A DNA stretch of 64,000 nt, from assembly GCA_944358375.1 (NCBI GenBank), contig CALVQT010000002.1, positions 124,001 through 188,000 of the forward strand, written 5' to 3'. Made by a program: the position numbers and the translations under genes. The notes beneath the pieces were generated by a model, which saw nothing but the letters and a program-made list of their open reading frames with translations, searched no databases and was not told where the DNA came from. Within the stretch, counting starts at the first letter, position 1, and each line of letters begins with the position of its first letter. Below, piece by piece: positions 25,024 to 34,016 of the stretch. This DNA is from an uncultured Bacilli bacterium (lineage in GTDB: Bacteria > Bacillota_I > Bacilli_A > RF39 > UBA660).

Positions 25024-25436
25024 TGAGTAGTAAAGTTTATAAAGTAGTAGTGGAAGATGAAAATAATAATAAAAAAGATTTAATAGAATTTGCTATTGGA
25101 ATAATAATATATGCAATTGTTCTTTTATTAGCTGAATTTATATTTAAAGGAATATATGTTGAAAATTTATTTTATGCTATAATAGCAGCTTTAATACTTA
25201 GTATGTTAAATTATTTTATTAAACCTTTTTTAATATTTTTAACATTACCACTTACAATAATGTCATTTGGAATAGCATATCCAATTGTTAATGTTATAAT
25301 ACTTAAAATATGTGATTTTTTAATGGGAAATTCGTTTAATATGGGCGGTATAATAAATACTTTTATAATTGCAATTTTTATTAGTATAATGAGAATATTT
25401 TTAGATAACATAGTAAAATCTTATTTTAGGAGGTAA
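25023..25436 (+). CDS. YvlD-like four-helix membrane protein (PF04020-type)
   Basis: A 137-residue integral membrane protein with four predicted helices (about residues 24-42, 47-67, 73-97, 107-132). The pattern LNYFIKPFLIFLTLPLTIMS followed by FGIAYPIVNVIIL fits the family often named phage holin superfamily IV, which is chromosomal and not phage-specific (YvlD in Bacillus). It lies two bases before lgt, as yvlD lies close to lgt in Bacillus, which supports the assignment. Start is ATG 25023, overlapping the pilin stop. No defined function is known. Confidence 0.8.
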   Translation: MSSKVYKVVVEDENNNKKDLIEFAIGIIIYAIVLLLAEFIFKGIYVENLFYAIIAALILSMLNYFIKPFLIFLTLPLTIMSFGIAYPIVNVIILKICDFLMGNSFNMGGIINTFIIAIFISIMRIFLDNIVKSYFRR

Positions 25437-25438
25437 AA

Positions 25439-26251
25439 ATGGATCCTGTTTTATATACATTTAAAGGAATTGAAATCAGATGGTATAGTATATTAATTTT
25501 ATTAGGAGTTGTTTTAGCATATTTTTTGATAATTACCGAAACTAAAAGACAAAAAATAAAAACTGATTTTATTTTTAATTTAGTTTTTTGGGGATTAATA
25601 TTTGGAATAATTGGTGCAAGATTATATTATGTTGTATTTAATTTAGATTATTATTTTGAAAATCCTAGTAATATATACAAAATATGGGAAGGTGGTCTTG
25701 CTATTCATGGAGGGTTACTATTCGGTCTAATAACTGTTATTATATATTGTAAAAAATATAATGCTAATACTAAAAAAATACTAGATATTTTAGTACCGGG
25801 GGTATTATTAGCTCAATGCATTGGAAGATGGGGTAATTTTTTTAATTCTGAAGCATATGGTAGTATTGTTAGTTATGAGACTTTAGTTAATATAAAAATA
25901 ATACCACAATTTATAATAGATAATATGTTAATTAATGGAGAATATCATTTGCCCATGTTTTATTTTGAATCTATTGCTTGTCTTATCGGTGTGATATTTA
26001 TGTTAATATATAGAAGATATAGATATATAAAAAATGGCCAAATATTGAGTTTCTATTTAATATGGTATGGTATTGTTAGATTAATTATTGAATCATTTAG
26101 AACAGATAGTTTAATGCTAGCAGATTTTAAAATTGCTCAAGTAGTAAGCATTATTATGATTTTTATTGGTTTATATATAACAATAAGTCAAAAACAAAAA
26201 CCAAAGCTAGAAGATCTATATAATAAGTATGATGAAGAAATAAAATTTTAG
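25439..26251 (+). CDS. lgt: Lgt, prolipoprotein diacylglyceryl transferase
   Basis: Transfers diacylglycerol from phosphatidylglycerol to the lipobox Cys of prolipoproteins in the membrane. 270 residues with about seven hydrophobic helices. Family landmarks are GIEIRWYSILILLG at the N-terminus, GARLYYVVFN, EGGLAIHGGLLFG (the catalytic His lies here), QCIGRWGNFFNSEAYG, and RLIIESFRTDSLM near the end. AGGAGG sits immediately before the start. At least one substrate, the lipoprotein at 31960, is in the window. Confidence 0.96.
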   Translation: MDPVLYTFKGIEIRWYSILILLGVVLAYFLIITETKRQKIKTDFIFNLVFWGLIFGIIGARLYYVVFNLDYYFENPSNIYKIWEGGLAIHGGLLFGLITVIIYCKKYNANTKKILDILVPGVLLAQCIGRWGNFFNSEAYGSIVSYETLVNIKIIPQFIIDNMLINGEYHLPMFYFESIACLIGVIFMLIYRRYRYIKNGQILSFYLIWYGIVRLIIESFRTDSLMLADFKIAQVVSIIMIFIGLYITISQKQKPKLEDLYNKYDEEIKF

Positions 26252-26261
26252 GGAGAAAAAT

Positions 26262-27149
26262 ATGTATGATTGTATAATAATTGGAATGGGTGCAGCTGGA
26301 ATGAGTGCGGCTATTTATTCTAATAGAAGTAATTTAAAAACATTAATATTAGAAGAAAATATACCAGGTGGCATATTAAATAAAGTCTCTTTAATTGAAA
26401 ATTATCCTGGATTTAAAAGTATTAGTGGATCAGATTTAGCATATTCAATGTTTGAACATATAAATAATGAAAAGATAGAATATAAAATTACTAAAGTATT
26501 GAATATTAAAAAAAACAAAGACTATTTTACAATTTATAGTACTAAAGGAGAATTTAATACTAAAGGAATAATTATAGCAATTGGAAGAAAGCTTAAGAAA
26601 AGTGGTTTATTAAATGAAGAAAAATTTTTAGGAAAAGGAATAAGTTATTGTGCTGTATGTGATGCAGCACTATATAAAAAGAAAAAAATTGTGGTTCTTG
26701 GTAGTAATAAGACAGCTATTGAAGAGGCACTATATTTAAGCAATTTTGCTAGTGAACTAATATTAATTGCTGATAAAAATATTATTTCTGATGATGAAAT
26801 AAATAAATTAAAAGATAAAAATATTAAGATAATTGAAAATAAAAAAGTTACTAATTTTTTAGGAGAAAATTATTTAAATGGAGTAGAACTTGATAATAAT
26901 GAAATTATATCATGTAATGGAGTGTTTATATATTATGGTTATTCCTCTGATACATCACTTATTAAAGAACTAAATATTACTGATGATAATGGATATATTA
27001 TAGTTAATAATAATATGGAAACTAAAGAAACTATGATTTATGCGTGTGGTGATATAATTAAAAAAGATTTATATCAAGTTTCGACTGCTATAGCAGAAGG
27101 TGCAATTGCTGCAACTAATTTGAGTAAAATAATTAAAAATATTAAATAA
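26262..27149 (+). CDS. Thioredoxin reductase-like FAD protein
   Basis: A 295-residue flavoprotein of the low-molecular-weight thioredoxin reductase family. The FAD motif IIGMGAAGMSAAIYSNRS is at the start. The redox pair CAVC lies in SYCAVCDAALYK, and the second FAD site is near the end as YACGD with a helix after it. The NADPH motif, normally GGGxSAxEEA, reads LGSNKTAIEEALYLS, so the classical Gly-rich loop is altered. It may still be TrxB, or use another reductant. GGGAG precedes the start. It follows lgt by 10 bases in the same operon. Confidence 0.85.
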   Translation: MYDCIIIGMGAAGMSAAIYSNRSNLKTLILEENIPGGILNKVSLIENYPGFKSISGSDLAYSMFEHINNEKIEYKITKVLNIKKNKDYFTIYSTKGEFNTKGIIIAIGRKLKKSGLLNEEKFLGKGISYCAVCDAALYKKKKIVVLGSNKTAIEEALYLSNFASELILIADKNIISDDEINKLKDKNIKIIENKKVTNFLGENYLNGVELDNNEIISCNGVFIYYGYSSDTSLIKELNITDDNGYIIVNNNMETKETMIYACGDIIKKDLYQVSTAIAEGAIAATNLSKIIKNIK

Positions 27150-27162
27150 TGTGGAGTATGAT

Positions 27163-27861
27163 ATGCTAGTATATGGTAAAAATGTAGTAAATGAAATATT
27201 AAATAGCAATACAAAAATATATAAAGTATTTTTAGATAATAATTTTAAAGATAATAATATTTTAGATAAAATAAATAACAAACAATTAAAAAAGTTCCAT
27301 CTTGATAAAAATACATTAAATAAAATGTGCAATAATTCAAATAATCAAGGTATAGCTTTGGATATTGAAGAATATAAATATTTGTCAATTGAAAATGTTA
27401 TTAATGATAAAAATTCTAATTTTATAGTTATGTTAGATAGTATTGAAGATCCTCATAATTTTGGTGCAATTATAAGAACATGTGAGTGTGCAGGAGTAGA
27501 TTATATACTTATACCAAAGAAAAGAAGTGTATCTGTTAATTCAACTGTATATAAAACTTCTAGTGGTGCTTTAAATAATGTTAAGATAGTGGAAGTATCT
27601 AACTTATTTAATACTATAAAAAAATTAAAAGATAATAATTATTGGGTTTATGGTGCTGATGCAAATGGAAAAGATTATAAGAACATTAAATATGATAGTA
27701 AAACTTGTCTTATAATTGGTAGTGAAGGACATGGATTAAAACAAATTGTAATGAATAATTGTGATGAAATTATATCTCTTCCAATGAAAGGAAAGGTTAA
27801 TTCATTAAATGCTAGTGTTGCTTGTGGAATTTTGATATATGAAATTATGCAATATAAATAG
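27163..27861 (+). CDS. rlmB: RlmB-like 23S rRNA 2'-O-methyltransferase (SpoU family)
   Basis: SAM-dependent knotted (SPOUT) methyltransferase expected to methylate the ribose of G2251 (E. coli numbering) in 23S rRNA. The N-terminal substrate-binding domain begins LVYGKNVVNEIL. The catalytic domain shows LDSIEDPHNFGAIIRTCE (motif 1), LIIGSEGHGLKQ (motif 2) and ISLPMKGKVNSLNASVACGI (motif 3), all intact. Start is ATG 27163 (GGAG upstream), not GTG 27151. 232 residues. The next gene is a SigH-like sigma factor, as in the Bacillus rlmB-yacP-sigH arrangement with yacP missing. Confidence 0.92.
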   Translation: MLVYGKNVVNEILNSNTKIYKVFLDNNFKDNNILDKINNKQLKKFHLDKNTLNKMCNNSNNQGIALDIEEYKYLSIENVINDKNSNFIVMLDSIEDPHNFGAIIRTCECAGVDYILIPKKRSVSVNSTVYKTSSGALNNVKIVEVSNLFNTIKKLKDNNYWVYGADANGKDYKNIKYDSKTCLIIGSEGHGLKQIVMNNCDEIISLPMKGKVNSLNASVACGILIYEIMQYK

Positions 27862-27868
27862 GAGGGTT

Positions 27869-28480
27869 ATGGAATATAAAGAAGTAAATGATAATGAACT
27901 TATATATTTATGTAATGAAAATAATGAAGATGCAGAAAACATGATAATTGAAAAATACAAACCATGTATTTTAAATATTTTAAAAGAGTATTTAAAAGAA
28001 TATAATATTATTGGTATGGAAGTTGCAGATTTATATCAAGAAGGATTAATTGGATTAATACATGCAATTAAAACATATGATAGTAATATTGATGTGAAAT
28101 TTTATACTTATGCTTGTGCTTGTATAAAAACAAGCATTATGAGTAGTATAAGACATACTTTTAGACAAAAAAATAGAATATTGAATAATTCATATTCATT
28201 AGATAAATTAATAGAAGATACAGGAAGTAGTTTTTATGATATAGTAAAGGATGATAGAAATGATCCAACTAAAATATTATTAGATAATGAAGAGAATATA
28301 AACTTAATAAATGAAATAAAAAATAAATTAAGTAAAAATGAAAGAATAGTATTTGAATTAAAATTAAAATGTCTAAATAATCAAGAAATTGCACATTTAA
28401 TTGATAAAGATAAAAAATATGTAGAAAATGTAATGTTTAGAATTAACAAAAAATATAGAAAATTATTTATTGTTGAATAG
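27869..28480 (+). CDS. Sigma factor, SigH-like
   Basis: A 203-residue sigma-70 family factor with regions 2 and 4. Region 2 has NENNEDAENMIIEKYKP, ADLYQEGLIGLIHAIKTYD, and FYTYACACIKTSIMSSIR. It continues with the linker SYSLDKLIED and the DPTKILLDNEE pattern typical of sigma-H/sigma-30. Region 4 is divergent. Position directly after rlmB supports SigH, the stationary-phase and early-sporulation factor. The ribosome site GGAGGG (27861-27866) lies only two bases from ATG 27869, unusually close; an in-frame ATG at 27839 inside rlmB is an alternative start. A good terminator follows. Confidence 0.78.
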   Translation: MEYKEVNDNELIYLCNENNEDAENMIIEKYKPCILNILKEYLKEYNIIGMEVADLYQEGLIGLIHAIKTYDSNIDVKFYTYACACIKTSIMSSIRHTFRQKNRILNNSYSLDKLIEDTGSSFYDIVKDDRNDPTKILLDNEENINLINEIKNKLSKNERIVFELKLKCLNNQEIAHLIDKDKKYVENVMFRINKKYRKLFIVE

Positions 28481-28486
28481 CAAGTG

Positions 28487-28516
28487 ACTATGAAATTAAT
28501 TTATTTCATAGTTTTA
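28487..28516 (+). terminator. Terminator after sigH-like gene
   Basis: ACTATGAAAT (28487-28496) pairs with ATTTCATAGT (28503-28512), then TTTTAATTT. Confidence 0.85.
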
Positions 28517-28548
28517 ATTTAATTATATATAAAAAACTGCATCATTAA

Positions 28549-28577
28549 TTTACAATTTATATAACAGATGATATAAT
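28549..28577 (+). promoter_or_regulatory. Promoter of ruvA operon
   Basis: TTTACA (28549-28554), 17-base spacer, TATAAT (28572-28577) with extended TG. Confidence 0.82.
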
Positions 28578-28594
28578 TTACTAAGAGGTATGTT

Positions 28595-29143
28595 ATGTAT
28601 GATTATATAAAAGGAATAGTTAGCAAAACACTTGCTAATTATGTTGTTATTGATTGTGGTGGAATTGGTTATAAAATATATACACCAAATCCATATAAAT
28701 TTAAAGAGGGTAGTGAAAGTACTTTATATTTATATCACTTAGTAAGAGAAGATGAACAAACTTTATATGGTTTTAAAACTGAAGATGAAAGAGATGTATT
28801 TTTAAAGTTAATAAGTGTTAAAGGGCTTGGACCTAAAATGGCTATGCCAATACTAGCTACTGGTTCTTTAAATGGAATTATTGATGCTATTGATAGAGAA
28901 AATATATTATATTTAAAGAAGTTTCCTAAAATTGGAGAAAAACTTGCAAGACAAATTATTCTTGACTTAAAAGGAAAGTTAGCATCAGTTGAAAATCAAG
29001 AAGAGTCTAGTGATGAATTAGTATTAGCACTTGATTCTTTAGGCTATAAAAGTGCAGATATTAAAAGTATTCTTCCTAAAGTTGATAAAACACTAGCAAT
29101 TGAACAACAAATTAAAGAAGCGTTAAAATTATTATTAAAGTGA
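28595..29143 (+). CDS. ruvA: RuvA, Holliday junction branch migration
   Basis: Binds four-way junctions and targets the RuvB motor. 182 residues. The N-terminal OB-fold begins MYDYIKGIVS. HhH motifs are visible as KLISVKGLGPKMAMPIL and LKKFPKIGEKLARQIILDLKGK. The short C-terminal domain that contacts RuvB is present (ELVLALDSLGYKSADI). Length is slightly under the usual 190-205. It is the first gene of an operon with a nucleotidase-like gene and ruvB. Confidence 0.95.
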   Translation: MYDYIKGIVSKTLANYVVIDCGGIGYKIYTPNPYKFKEGSESTLYLYHLVREDEQTLYGFKTEDERDVFLKLISVKGLGPKMAMPILATGSLNGIIDAIDRENILYLKKFPKIGEKLARQIILDLKGKLASVENQEESSDELVLALDSLGYKSADIKSILPKVDKTLAIEQQIKEALKLLLK

Positions 29144-29151
29144 GGTTTATT

Positions 29152-29727
29152 ATGGTAATTGGAATTGATATGGATGATACTATTTGTTCTACTAATGAAC
29201 GAATAATTATAGAAGCCGATAAGTATGATAAAGAGGTGTTAGGCGGTAGTGGTATAAAAGATATAAATGCTTATGAATTTACTGATATGATGGGTTGGCC
29301 TAAAGAAATGAAAGGTAAATTTTTTGCAGATAGATTAGAATATATTATGGATAATTCAGAAATAAAACCTGGAGCTAAAGAAGTTATTAATAAGTTGCAT
29401 GATGAAGGAAATAAAATAATTATTATTTCTTTTAGAAAAGGAAAATATATTAAAGATCCTAATAAACTAACTAAAGATTGGTTAGAAAGACATGGTGTTT
29501 ATTACGATAAAATATATACTGATACAGGAAGTAAAGTTGATGAGTGTATATCAAATAATGTAACTTTATTTATTGATGATAAAGAGTCACATTGTGAAGA
29601 TGTTAGTAATGTAGGTATTGATGTAATATTATTTACTAATGCATATAATCATGATGAGAATAGATTTGTTAGAAAAGATAACTGGAATGATATATATAAA
29701 TATATAAAGGAGAAATATAATGGATGA
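29152..29727 (+). CDS. NT5C-type HAD nucleotidase
   Basis: A 191-residue HAD-fold phosphatase of the 5'(3')-deoxyribonucleotidase (NT5C) type. Motif I is GIDMDDTIC, and motif II Ser/Thr lies in IIIISFRKG. Motif III/IV is Lys plus the acidic [13 protein letters not shown]. Other features, such as [13 protein letters not shown] and a cap segment, fit the family, which dephosphorylates nucleotides in the cytosol. Start is ATG 29152 with GTGAGG upstream. It sits between ruvA and ruvB, overlapping ruvB by 8 bases. Bacterial substrates are poorly known, so specificity is open. Confidence 0.83.
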   Translation: MVIGIDMDDTICSTNERIIIEADKYDKEVLGGSGIKDINAYEFTDMMGWPKEMKGKFFADRLEYIMDNSEIKPGAKEVINKLHDEGNKIIIISFRKGKYIKDPNKLTKDWLERHGVYYDKIYTDTGSKVDECISNNVTLFIDDKESHCEDVSNVGIDVILFTNAYNHDENRFVRKDNWNDIYKYIKEKYNG

Positions 29728-30751
29728 GAGAATTATAACAAATCATGAATTAGAAGCAGATACTTTTGAGAAAAATATAAGACCTGATTCTTTTGATGAA
29801 TATATTGGACAAACAGATGTTAAAGAAAATATTAAAGTATTTGTTAAAGCAGCTAAATTAAGAAATACAAATTTAGATCATGTTTTGTTATATGGACCTC
29901 CTGGACTTGGAAAGACAACATTAGCTCATATTATTGCAAATGAGCTTGGAAGTAATATTAAAACTGCAAGTGGTCCAACTATAGAAAAAAGCGGTGATCT
30001 TGCGGCTATATTATCTACACTTGAACCAAATGATGTGTTATTTATTGATGAAATTCATAGGATTCCTAGATATATAGAAGAAATATTATATAGTGCAATG
30101 GAAGATTTTAAATTAGATATTATTATTGGAGGAGATGGACAAAGTAGAAATATTAAAATTGATTTGCCTCCATTTACATTAGTTGGAGCAACTACTCGTG
30201 CGGGAGATTTATCTAGTCCTCTTAGGGATAGATTTGGAATTGTATCTAAGCTTGAATTTTATAGTAATGATGAACTTGCGGCAATAGTAAAAAGAACAGC
30301 TAGAGTGCTGGATATTTTTATAGATGATAATGCTGCTTATGAAATTGCTATAAGAAGTAGAAAAACTCCTAGAATTGCAAATAGATTATTAAAAAGAGTT
30401 AGTGATTTTGCTTTAGTTGACGGAGATGGAACAATTAATTTAAATATAGTAAAAGAATCATTAAAAAGACTTAAAATAGACAATAATGGTCTTGATAATA
30501 CAGATATTGAATATTTAAAAAGTATAATATATAAATTTAATGGTGGACCTGTTGGAATAGAATCTATCGCATCATCAATAGGAGAAGAAGCAACTACTAT
30601 TGAAGATGTAATTGAGCCATTTTTATTGCAAGAAGGATATGTTAAAAGAACAAATAGAGGTAGAATAGTAACAGAAAAAACTTATAATCATTTTAATATA
30701 TTTAAAAGTGAAAAAATAAATCAAAAGACATTATTTGATTATGTAGAATAA
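29720..30751 (+). CDS. ruvB: RuvB, Holliday junction helicase
   Basis: AAA+ motor of branch migration, 343 residues. It begins ..[18 protein letters not shown] ([18 protein letters not shown]). Walker A is [13 protein letters not shown], Walker B LFIDEIHR, sensor 1 GATTRAG, and the arginine finger SPLRDRFG. The C-terminal winged helix ends [21 protein letters not shown] precedes the start. Overlap with the upstream nucleotidase gene indicates coupled translation. RuvC is not in the window. Confidence 0.97.
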   Translation: MDERIITNHELEADTFEKNIRPDSFDEYIGQTDVKENIKVFVKAAKLRNTNLDHVLLYGPPGLGKTTLAHIIANELGSNIKTASGPTIEKSGDLAAILSTLEPNDVLFIDEIHRIPRYIEEILYSAMEDFKLDIIIGGDGQSRNIKIDLPPFTLVGATTRAGDLSSPLRDRFGIVSKLEFYSNDELAAIVKRTARVLDIFIDDNAAYEIAIRSRKTPRIANRLLKRVSDFALVDGDGTINLNIVKESLKRLKIDNNGLDNTDIEYLKSIIYKFNGGPVGIESIASSIGEEATTIEDVIEPFLLQEGYVKRTNRGRIVTEKTYNHFNIFKSEKINQKTLFDYVE

Positions 30752-30782
30752 TATTTCTACATGGAGGTGGAAATGATATTTT

Positions 30783-31935
30783 ATGAAAAAAGAAGAAATA
30801 AATAATTATTTAAAATTGGGAATTAATAGAGCAATAAAATCTTTTAATCACTTTTTAGATTTGTTAGATATTGATGTAAGTTTATTTTCTCATTTATTTA
30901 ATATTTCAATAAAAGTTGATTTTAATAATGATGTAATAAAAAAAAATTAATGGTTATAAAGAAGAAGATAGTGTTATGGCAATTTATTGTGCTGCAATGC
31001 AAAATAGTGATGATGAAATATATATATCACAAGATTTTATTAATAAATTATTAATAGATTTAAATAATAATTATATCACAAGACAGGATGTAATTAATGA
31101 AATAGCAGTAACTATTGTCCATGAAATAATACATAGAAATAGAACTATAATATTAGATAATTCATTAAAAATAGATGATATGTATTTATATGATAAATAT
31201 AATAAAATATTTGATAAAGATGAAATTGAAGATTATAAAAGGTTATTAGATGAGTCTATTAGTAGTGGATTTTATTATTTTTTTGATAGATATGTCCCTT
31301 TTAAATTAACATTTAAAAACAACAATTTATTAGATGTAGTTGCTTATGATAAAAGCAATAATACTTTTTGTATATATAATAATCAATTTTTTGGGAATGA
31401 TAAAGAGAATAATATTGATTTATTTTTAGTTGGATTAGAACTAAATTCTGAAAATATAAATCATAAAAAAGATAATATAATTCCATATAAGAATGGGAAT
31501 TACGAAGAAGATTATTTTTTTGGATCAGTATTTTATTATCATCAACAATATTTAAATGAAAGTTCTAAAGATAGAAATTATAGATTGAATAATATTGAAT
31601 ATTTAGAAGAAAATTTAGTAGAAGTAATAGCAAAATTAATTATATTTTGTAGAAAAGATAAAAAAATAAATTTAGATAAATTTTTAAAATTTTTAAATAA
31701 AAATGTAAATTCTGAAAAAATAACTGCCAAAATGATTAGTATGATGGGAATACCTATGATTAGATGGTTTATTTTATCTAGTTATGAAGATGAATATGAT
31801 GATAAACTATACAAGGCATTTAATAATAAATATAATTTATTGTTAAAATATTTTAAAAAATTATCAGAAAATGAACATGATGAAAAAACATTGAATCGTA
31901 TTGATAAAATATTAGAAGGAAAATTAAGAAAATAA
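30783..31935 (+). pseudogene. HExxH protein paralogue B, frameshifted in an A9 run
   Basis: A paralogue of the 5380 gene split between two frames. Frame one starts at ATG 30783 and reads KKEEINNYLKLGINRAIKSF, then LDIDVSLFSHLFNI, matching the paralogue's N-terminus. It hits a stop right after nine A's at 30938-30946. Removing one A joins it to the second frame (NGYKEEDSVMAIYCAAMQ...), which is open to 31935 and holds VHEIIHRNRT (HExxH) and LEENLVEVIAKLI. The joined protein would be about 383 residues versus 369 for the intact paralogue. The cause could be sequencing error, true mutation, phase variation or transcriptional slippage. It follows ruvB by about 30 bases. Function unknown. Confidence 0.8.
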
Positions 31936-31965
31936 AAAAATACTCTTAAAAGTATTTTTTTAATT
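31935..31965. terminator. Bidirectional terminator
   Basis: AAAAAATACT (31935-31944), loop CTTAAA, AGTATTTTTT (31951-31960). It lies between two convergent genes and overlaps both stops. Confidence 0.85.
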
Positions 31966-32814
31966 TTTATACAACTCTTTTTTATAATTAGTAATTATAT
32001 CATTCATAATAGAAATATAATCTTTATTTTCATTTTTTTCTTCATCATTTAATGTAAATAAATTATTTATTTCAATAGTAACAAGAGAATTGTCAGTAAT
32101 TAACTTTTGTTGTCTTTCGTTAAATTCATCGCCTTCTAAATAGTATATATATTGAATACTTTTATTTAATATTAGTTTATTGGTATCTGAATAGGCTTTA
32201 TCTATTTGCGTATTATCACTGTCTAAAGATATAACATTTATATTATATTTTGTTAAATAATTTAATACATTATTAGTAGTTAATATTGTATTATAATTAC
32301 CATTTTTACCAATATTATATAATTGTACATCAAGCTCAGATACTTTTTCATTTAATTCTTTATATTTTTCCTCAATATCTTCTTTAATATAAGCATTTTC
32401 ATTATAGTCAATTAGACTAGATTTAATGTTGCTGCATAACATTAAATAATTAGAAGGATCTAACCATATTCCTGAAATATCAGCATCATTTACCATTCCT
32501 TTAGTTGCATCTATTAGTTGTAAATTGTTATTTTTATTTAACAAATCTTTTGCTAAATAAGCCTCTCCAGCTAACCCTGAATATATAAATGTAGTTCCTT
32601 TAGAGTAATTATCTTTCATTTTTTCACTAACTTCATAGCTACTATCAGAACCCATAGGGTAAACACTTTCAACTTTAGCATAATCCGAATAAAGTTCACT
32701 CGCTGCATATTCGATAGGATACATGGTTGTATATAAATATTCATCATTGAAATTATATTCAAAATCACAACCACAAAGTAGTAAACATAAACTAATTATT
32801 ATTATTTTTTTCAT
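31960..32814 (-). CDS. Lipoprotein of the ZnuA/metal-binding solute-binding fold, ligand residues missing
   Basis: A 284-residue lipoprotein. The signal peptide ends in the lipobox LCGC (C16), so it is anchored outside the membrane. [13 protein letters not shown], then a later SGIWLDP, follow the pattern of zinc/manganese ABC substrate-binding proteins. However, the first His (normally in PHxYEPS) is replaced by [11 protein letters not shown], and HxWLDP reads GIWLDP, so known metal ligands are absent. No ABC ATPase or permease gene is near. Start is ATG at 32814 with GAGGTG upstream, overlapping yidD by 23 bases. It may bind another ligand, or be a structural relic. Confidence 0.78.
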   Translation of the reverse strand: MKKIIIISLCLLLCGCDFEYNFNDEYLYTTMYPIEYAASELYSDYAKVESVYPMGSDSSYEVSEKMKDNYSKGTTFIYSGLAGEAYLAKDLLNKNNNLQLIDATKGMVNDADISGIWLDPSNYLMLCSNIKSSLIDYNENAYIKEDIEEKYKELNEKVSELDVQLYNIGKNGNYNTILTTNNVLNYLTKYNINVISLDSDNTQIDKAYSDTNKLILNKSIQYIYYLEGDEFNERQQKLITDNSLVTIEINNLFTLNDEEKNENKDYISIMNDIITNYKKELYKN

Positions 32815-33028
32815 AATATTCACCTCTAATTACTGGATCATAGCCGAATTTACCAAATGGATGACACTTTAGTATTCTTTTTATTCCTTTAAAAATTCCT
32901 TTTAAACCATATATTTCTAAACACTCTTTCATATAATTACTACATGTTGGGTAGAATCTACATGCATTGTGTGAATGAAAAGGAGTAATTTGATATATAT
33001 TTATTAATTTTATTAATGCTCTTGTCAT
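32792..33028 (-). CDS. yidD: YidD membrane protein insertion efficiency factor
   Basis: A 78-residue basic protein. [20 protein letters not shown], then [20 protein letters not shown], and a C-terminal [16 protein letters not shown] follow the YidD pattern exactly, including the conserved Cys residues. YidD is thought to help YidC-dependent insertion at the inner membrane. It usually lies between rnpA and yidC. Here it is instead upstream of a solute-binding-type lipoprotein, overlapping it by 23 bases. Confidence 0.93.
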   Translation of the reverse strand: MTRALIKLINIYQITPFHSHNACRFYPTCSNYMKECLEIYGLKGIFKGIKRILKCHPFGKFGYDPVIRGEYYEKNNNN

Positions 33029-33114
33029 ATATTTATATTATATAATATTATATGTTAAAAATAAATATTTTCTTTAATTTTAATTATAGTATTAGTAAAG
33101 TAGGGAGGCTATTT

Positions 33115-33964
33115 TTGAATAATTATAATAAAACATTAAAAAATTAAATATGAATAAATATAATCAAGTAACTTATTTATGCTTCGGTCCAACAGACCAA
33201 CAGGACCAAGCGGAAATATAGGAGAAATGGGACCAACAGGACCAAGTGGTAGTTCTAGTTTAAATCCTTTTGATTTATATGTTAGTCCCTCGGCACTAGT
33301 AGGTGGAGATGGTAGTCAATTATACCCATTTCAAACAATTGAAGAAGCATTACAAGTTGCTAAGCCAGATAGTGTTATAACACTTTTAAGTGGTATTTAT
33401 GAAATTACAAATCAAATTGTTTTAAATATATTTGGATTAACATTAAAAGCTAAAACAGGAGCATTAATTTTATTAAAATCACCTGTTATACCTATTTTAT
33501 GTAATAGTGATAATATTACTCTAGACGGACTTACAATAACTAGTGATATTCCTTATCCTGTCGAGTTTATACAAATTGCTAAAAATAATAATCAAATAAT
33601 AAATTGTAATATTTATGGTCCAAATCAAATAGGGGATTCTTCTAATTGGATTGTTAATAGAGGATTTGTACCTCAGGTTAATGTTTCTAATTTATTAGTA
33701 AAAAATAATATTTTTCATACATTACGTCAACCATCATATTTAAATCCTAATTCTACTGGTACAATTATTAATAATGTAGTATATAACACAAGAGGATTTG
33801 TAGTAGATAGAGCAATTTTTTTATTTTCTGGCAATTCGTGGGGGATTTTAGAAAATGCAGTAGATATAGCTTTGCTTGCTGGAACTAAAACAGGAGAACC
33901 ATATGATCCACTTTCTGAATTAATTGCAAATAATAGTGATGCAAGTATTAGTGATCAAAGATAA
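33115..33964 (+). pseudogene. Collagen-like / beta-helix surface protein, frameshifted
   Basis: The long frame (ATG 33179 to 33964) gives collagen-like triplets (GPSGNIGEMGPTGPSG) then a right-handed beta-helix-type domain (YVSPSALVGGDGSQ..PFQTIEEALQVA, then N-rich rungs). Upstream, in a second frame from ATG 33150, NKYNQVTYLCFGPT leads into the same triplets. The bases at 33192-33197 (ACAGAC, expected ACAGGAC) show a one-base loss. A good ribosome site (AGGGAGG, 33102-33108) precedes TTG 33115, which is in a third frame and would join ATG 33150 if one A were added to the A6 run at 33138-33143. This resembles Bacillus/Clostridium exosporium-type proteins; spore-surface location is inference. 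Confidence 0.75.
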
Positions 33965-34016
33965 AATTATATAGAAATATTATCATAAATGTGTTAAAAT
34001 TATTTTGTGATTAAAA

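Noticed and set aside
25023..25436. Prophage signal from a 'phage holin' type domain
   Set aside because: PF04020 proteins are common chromosomal membrane proteins beside lgt; no phage genes are nearby.
30773..30805. ATG 30773 close behind GGAGGTGG, giving a ten-residue peptide
   Set aside because: Too short and only two bases from the site; more likely the site belongs to ATG 30783. A leader-peptide role cannot be excluded but has no support.
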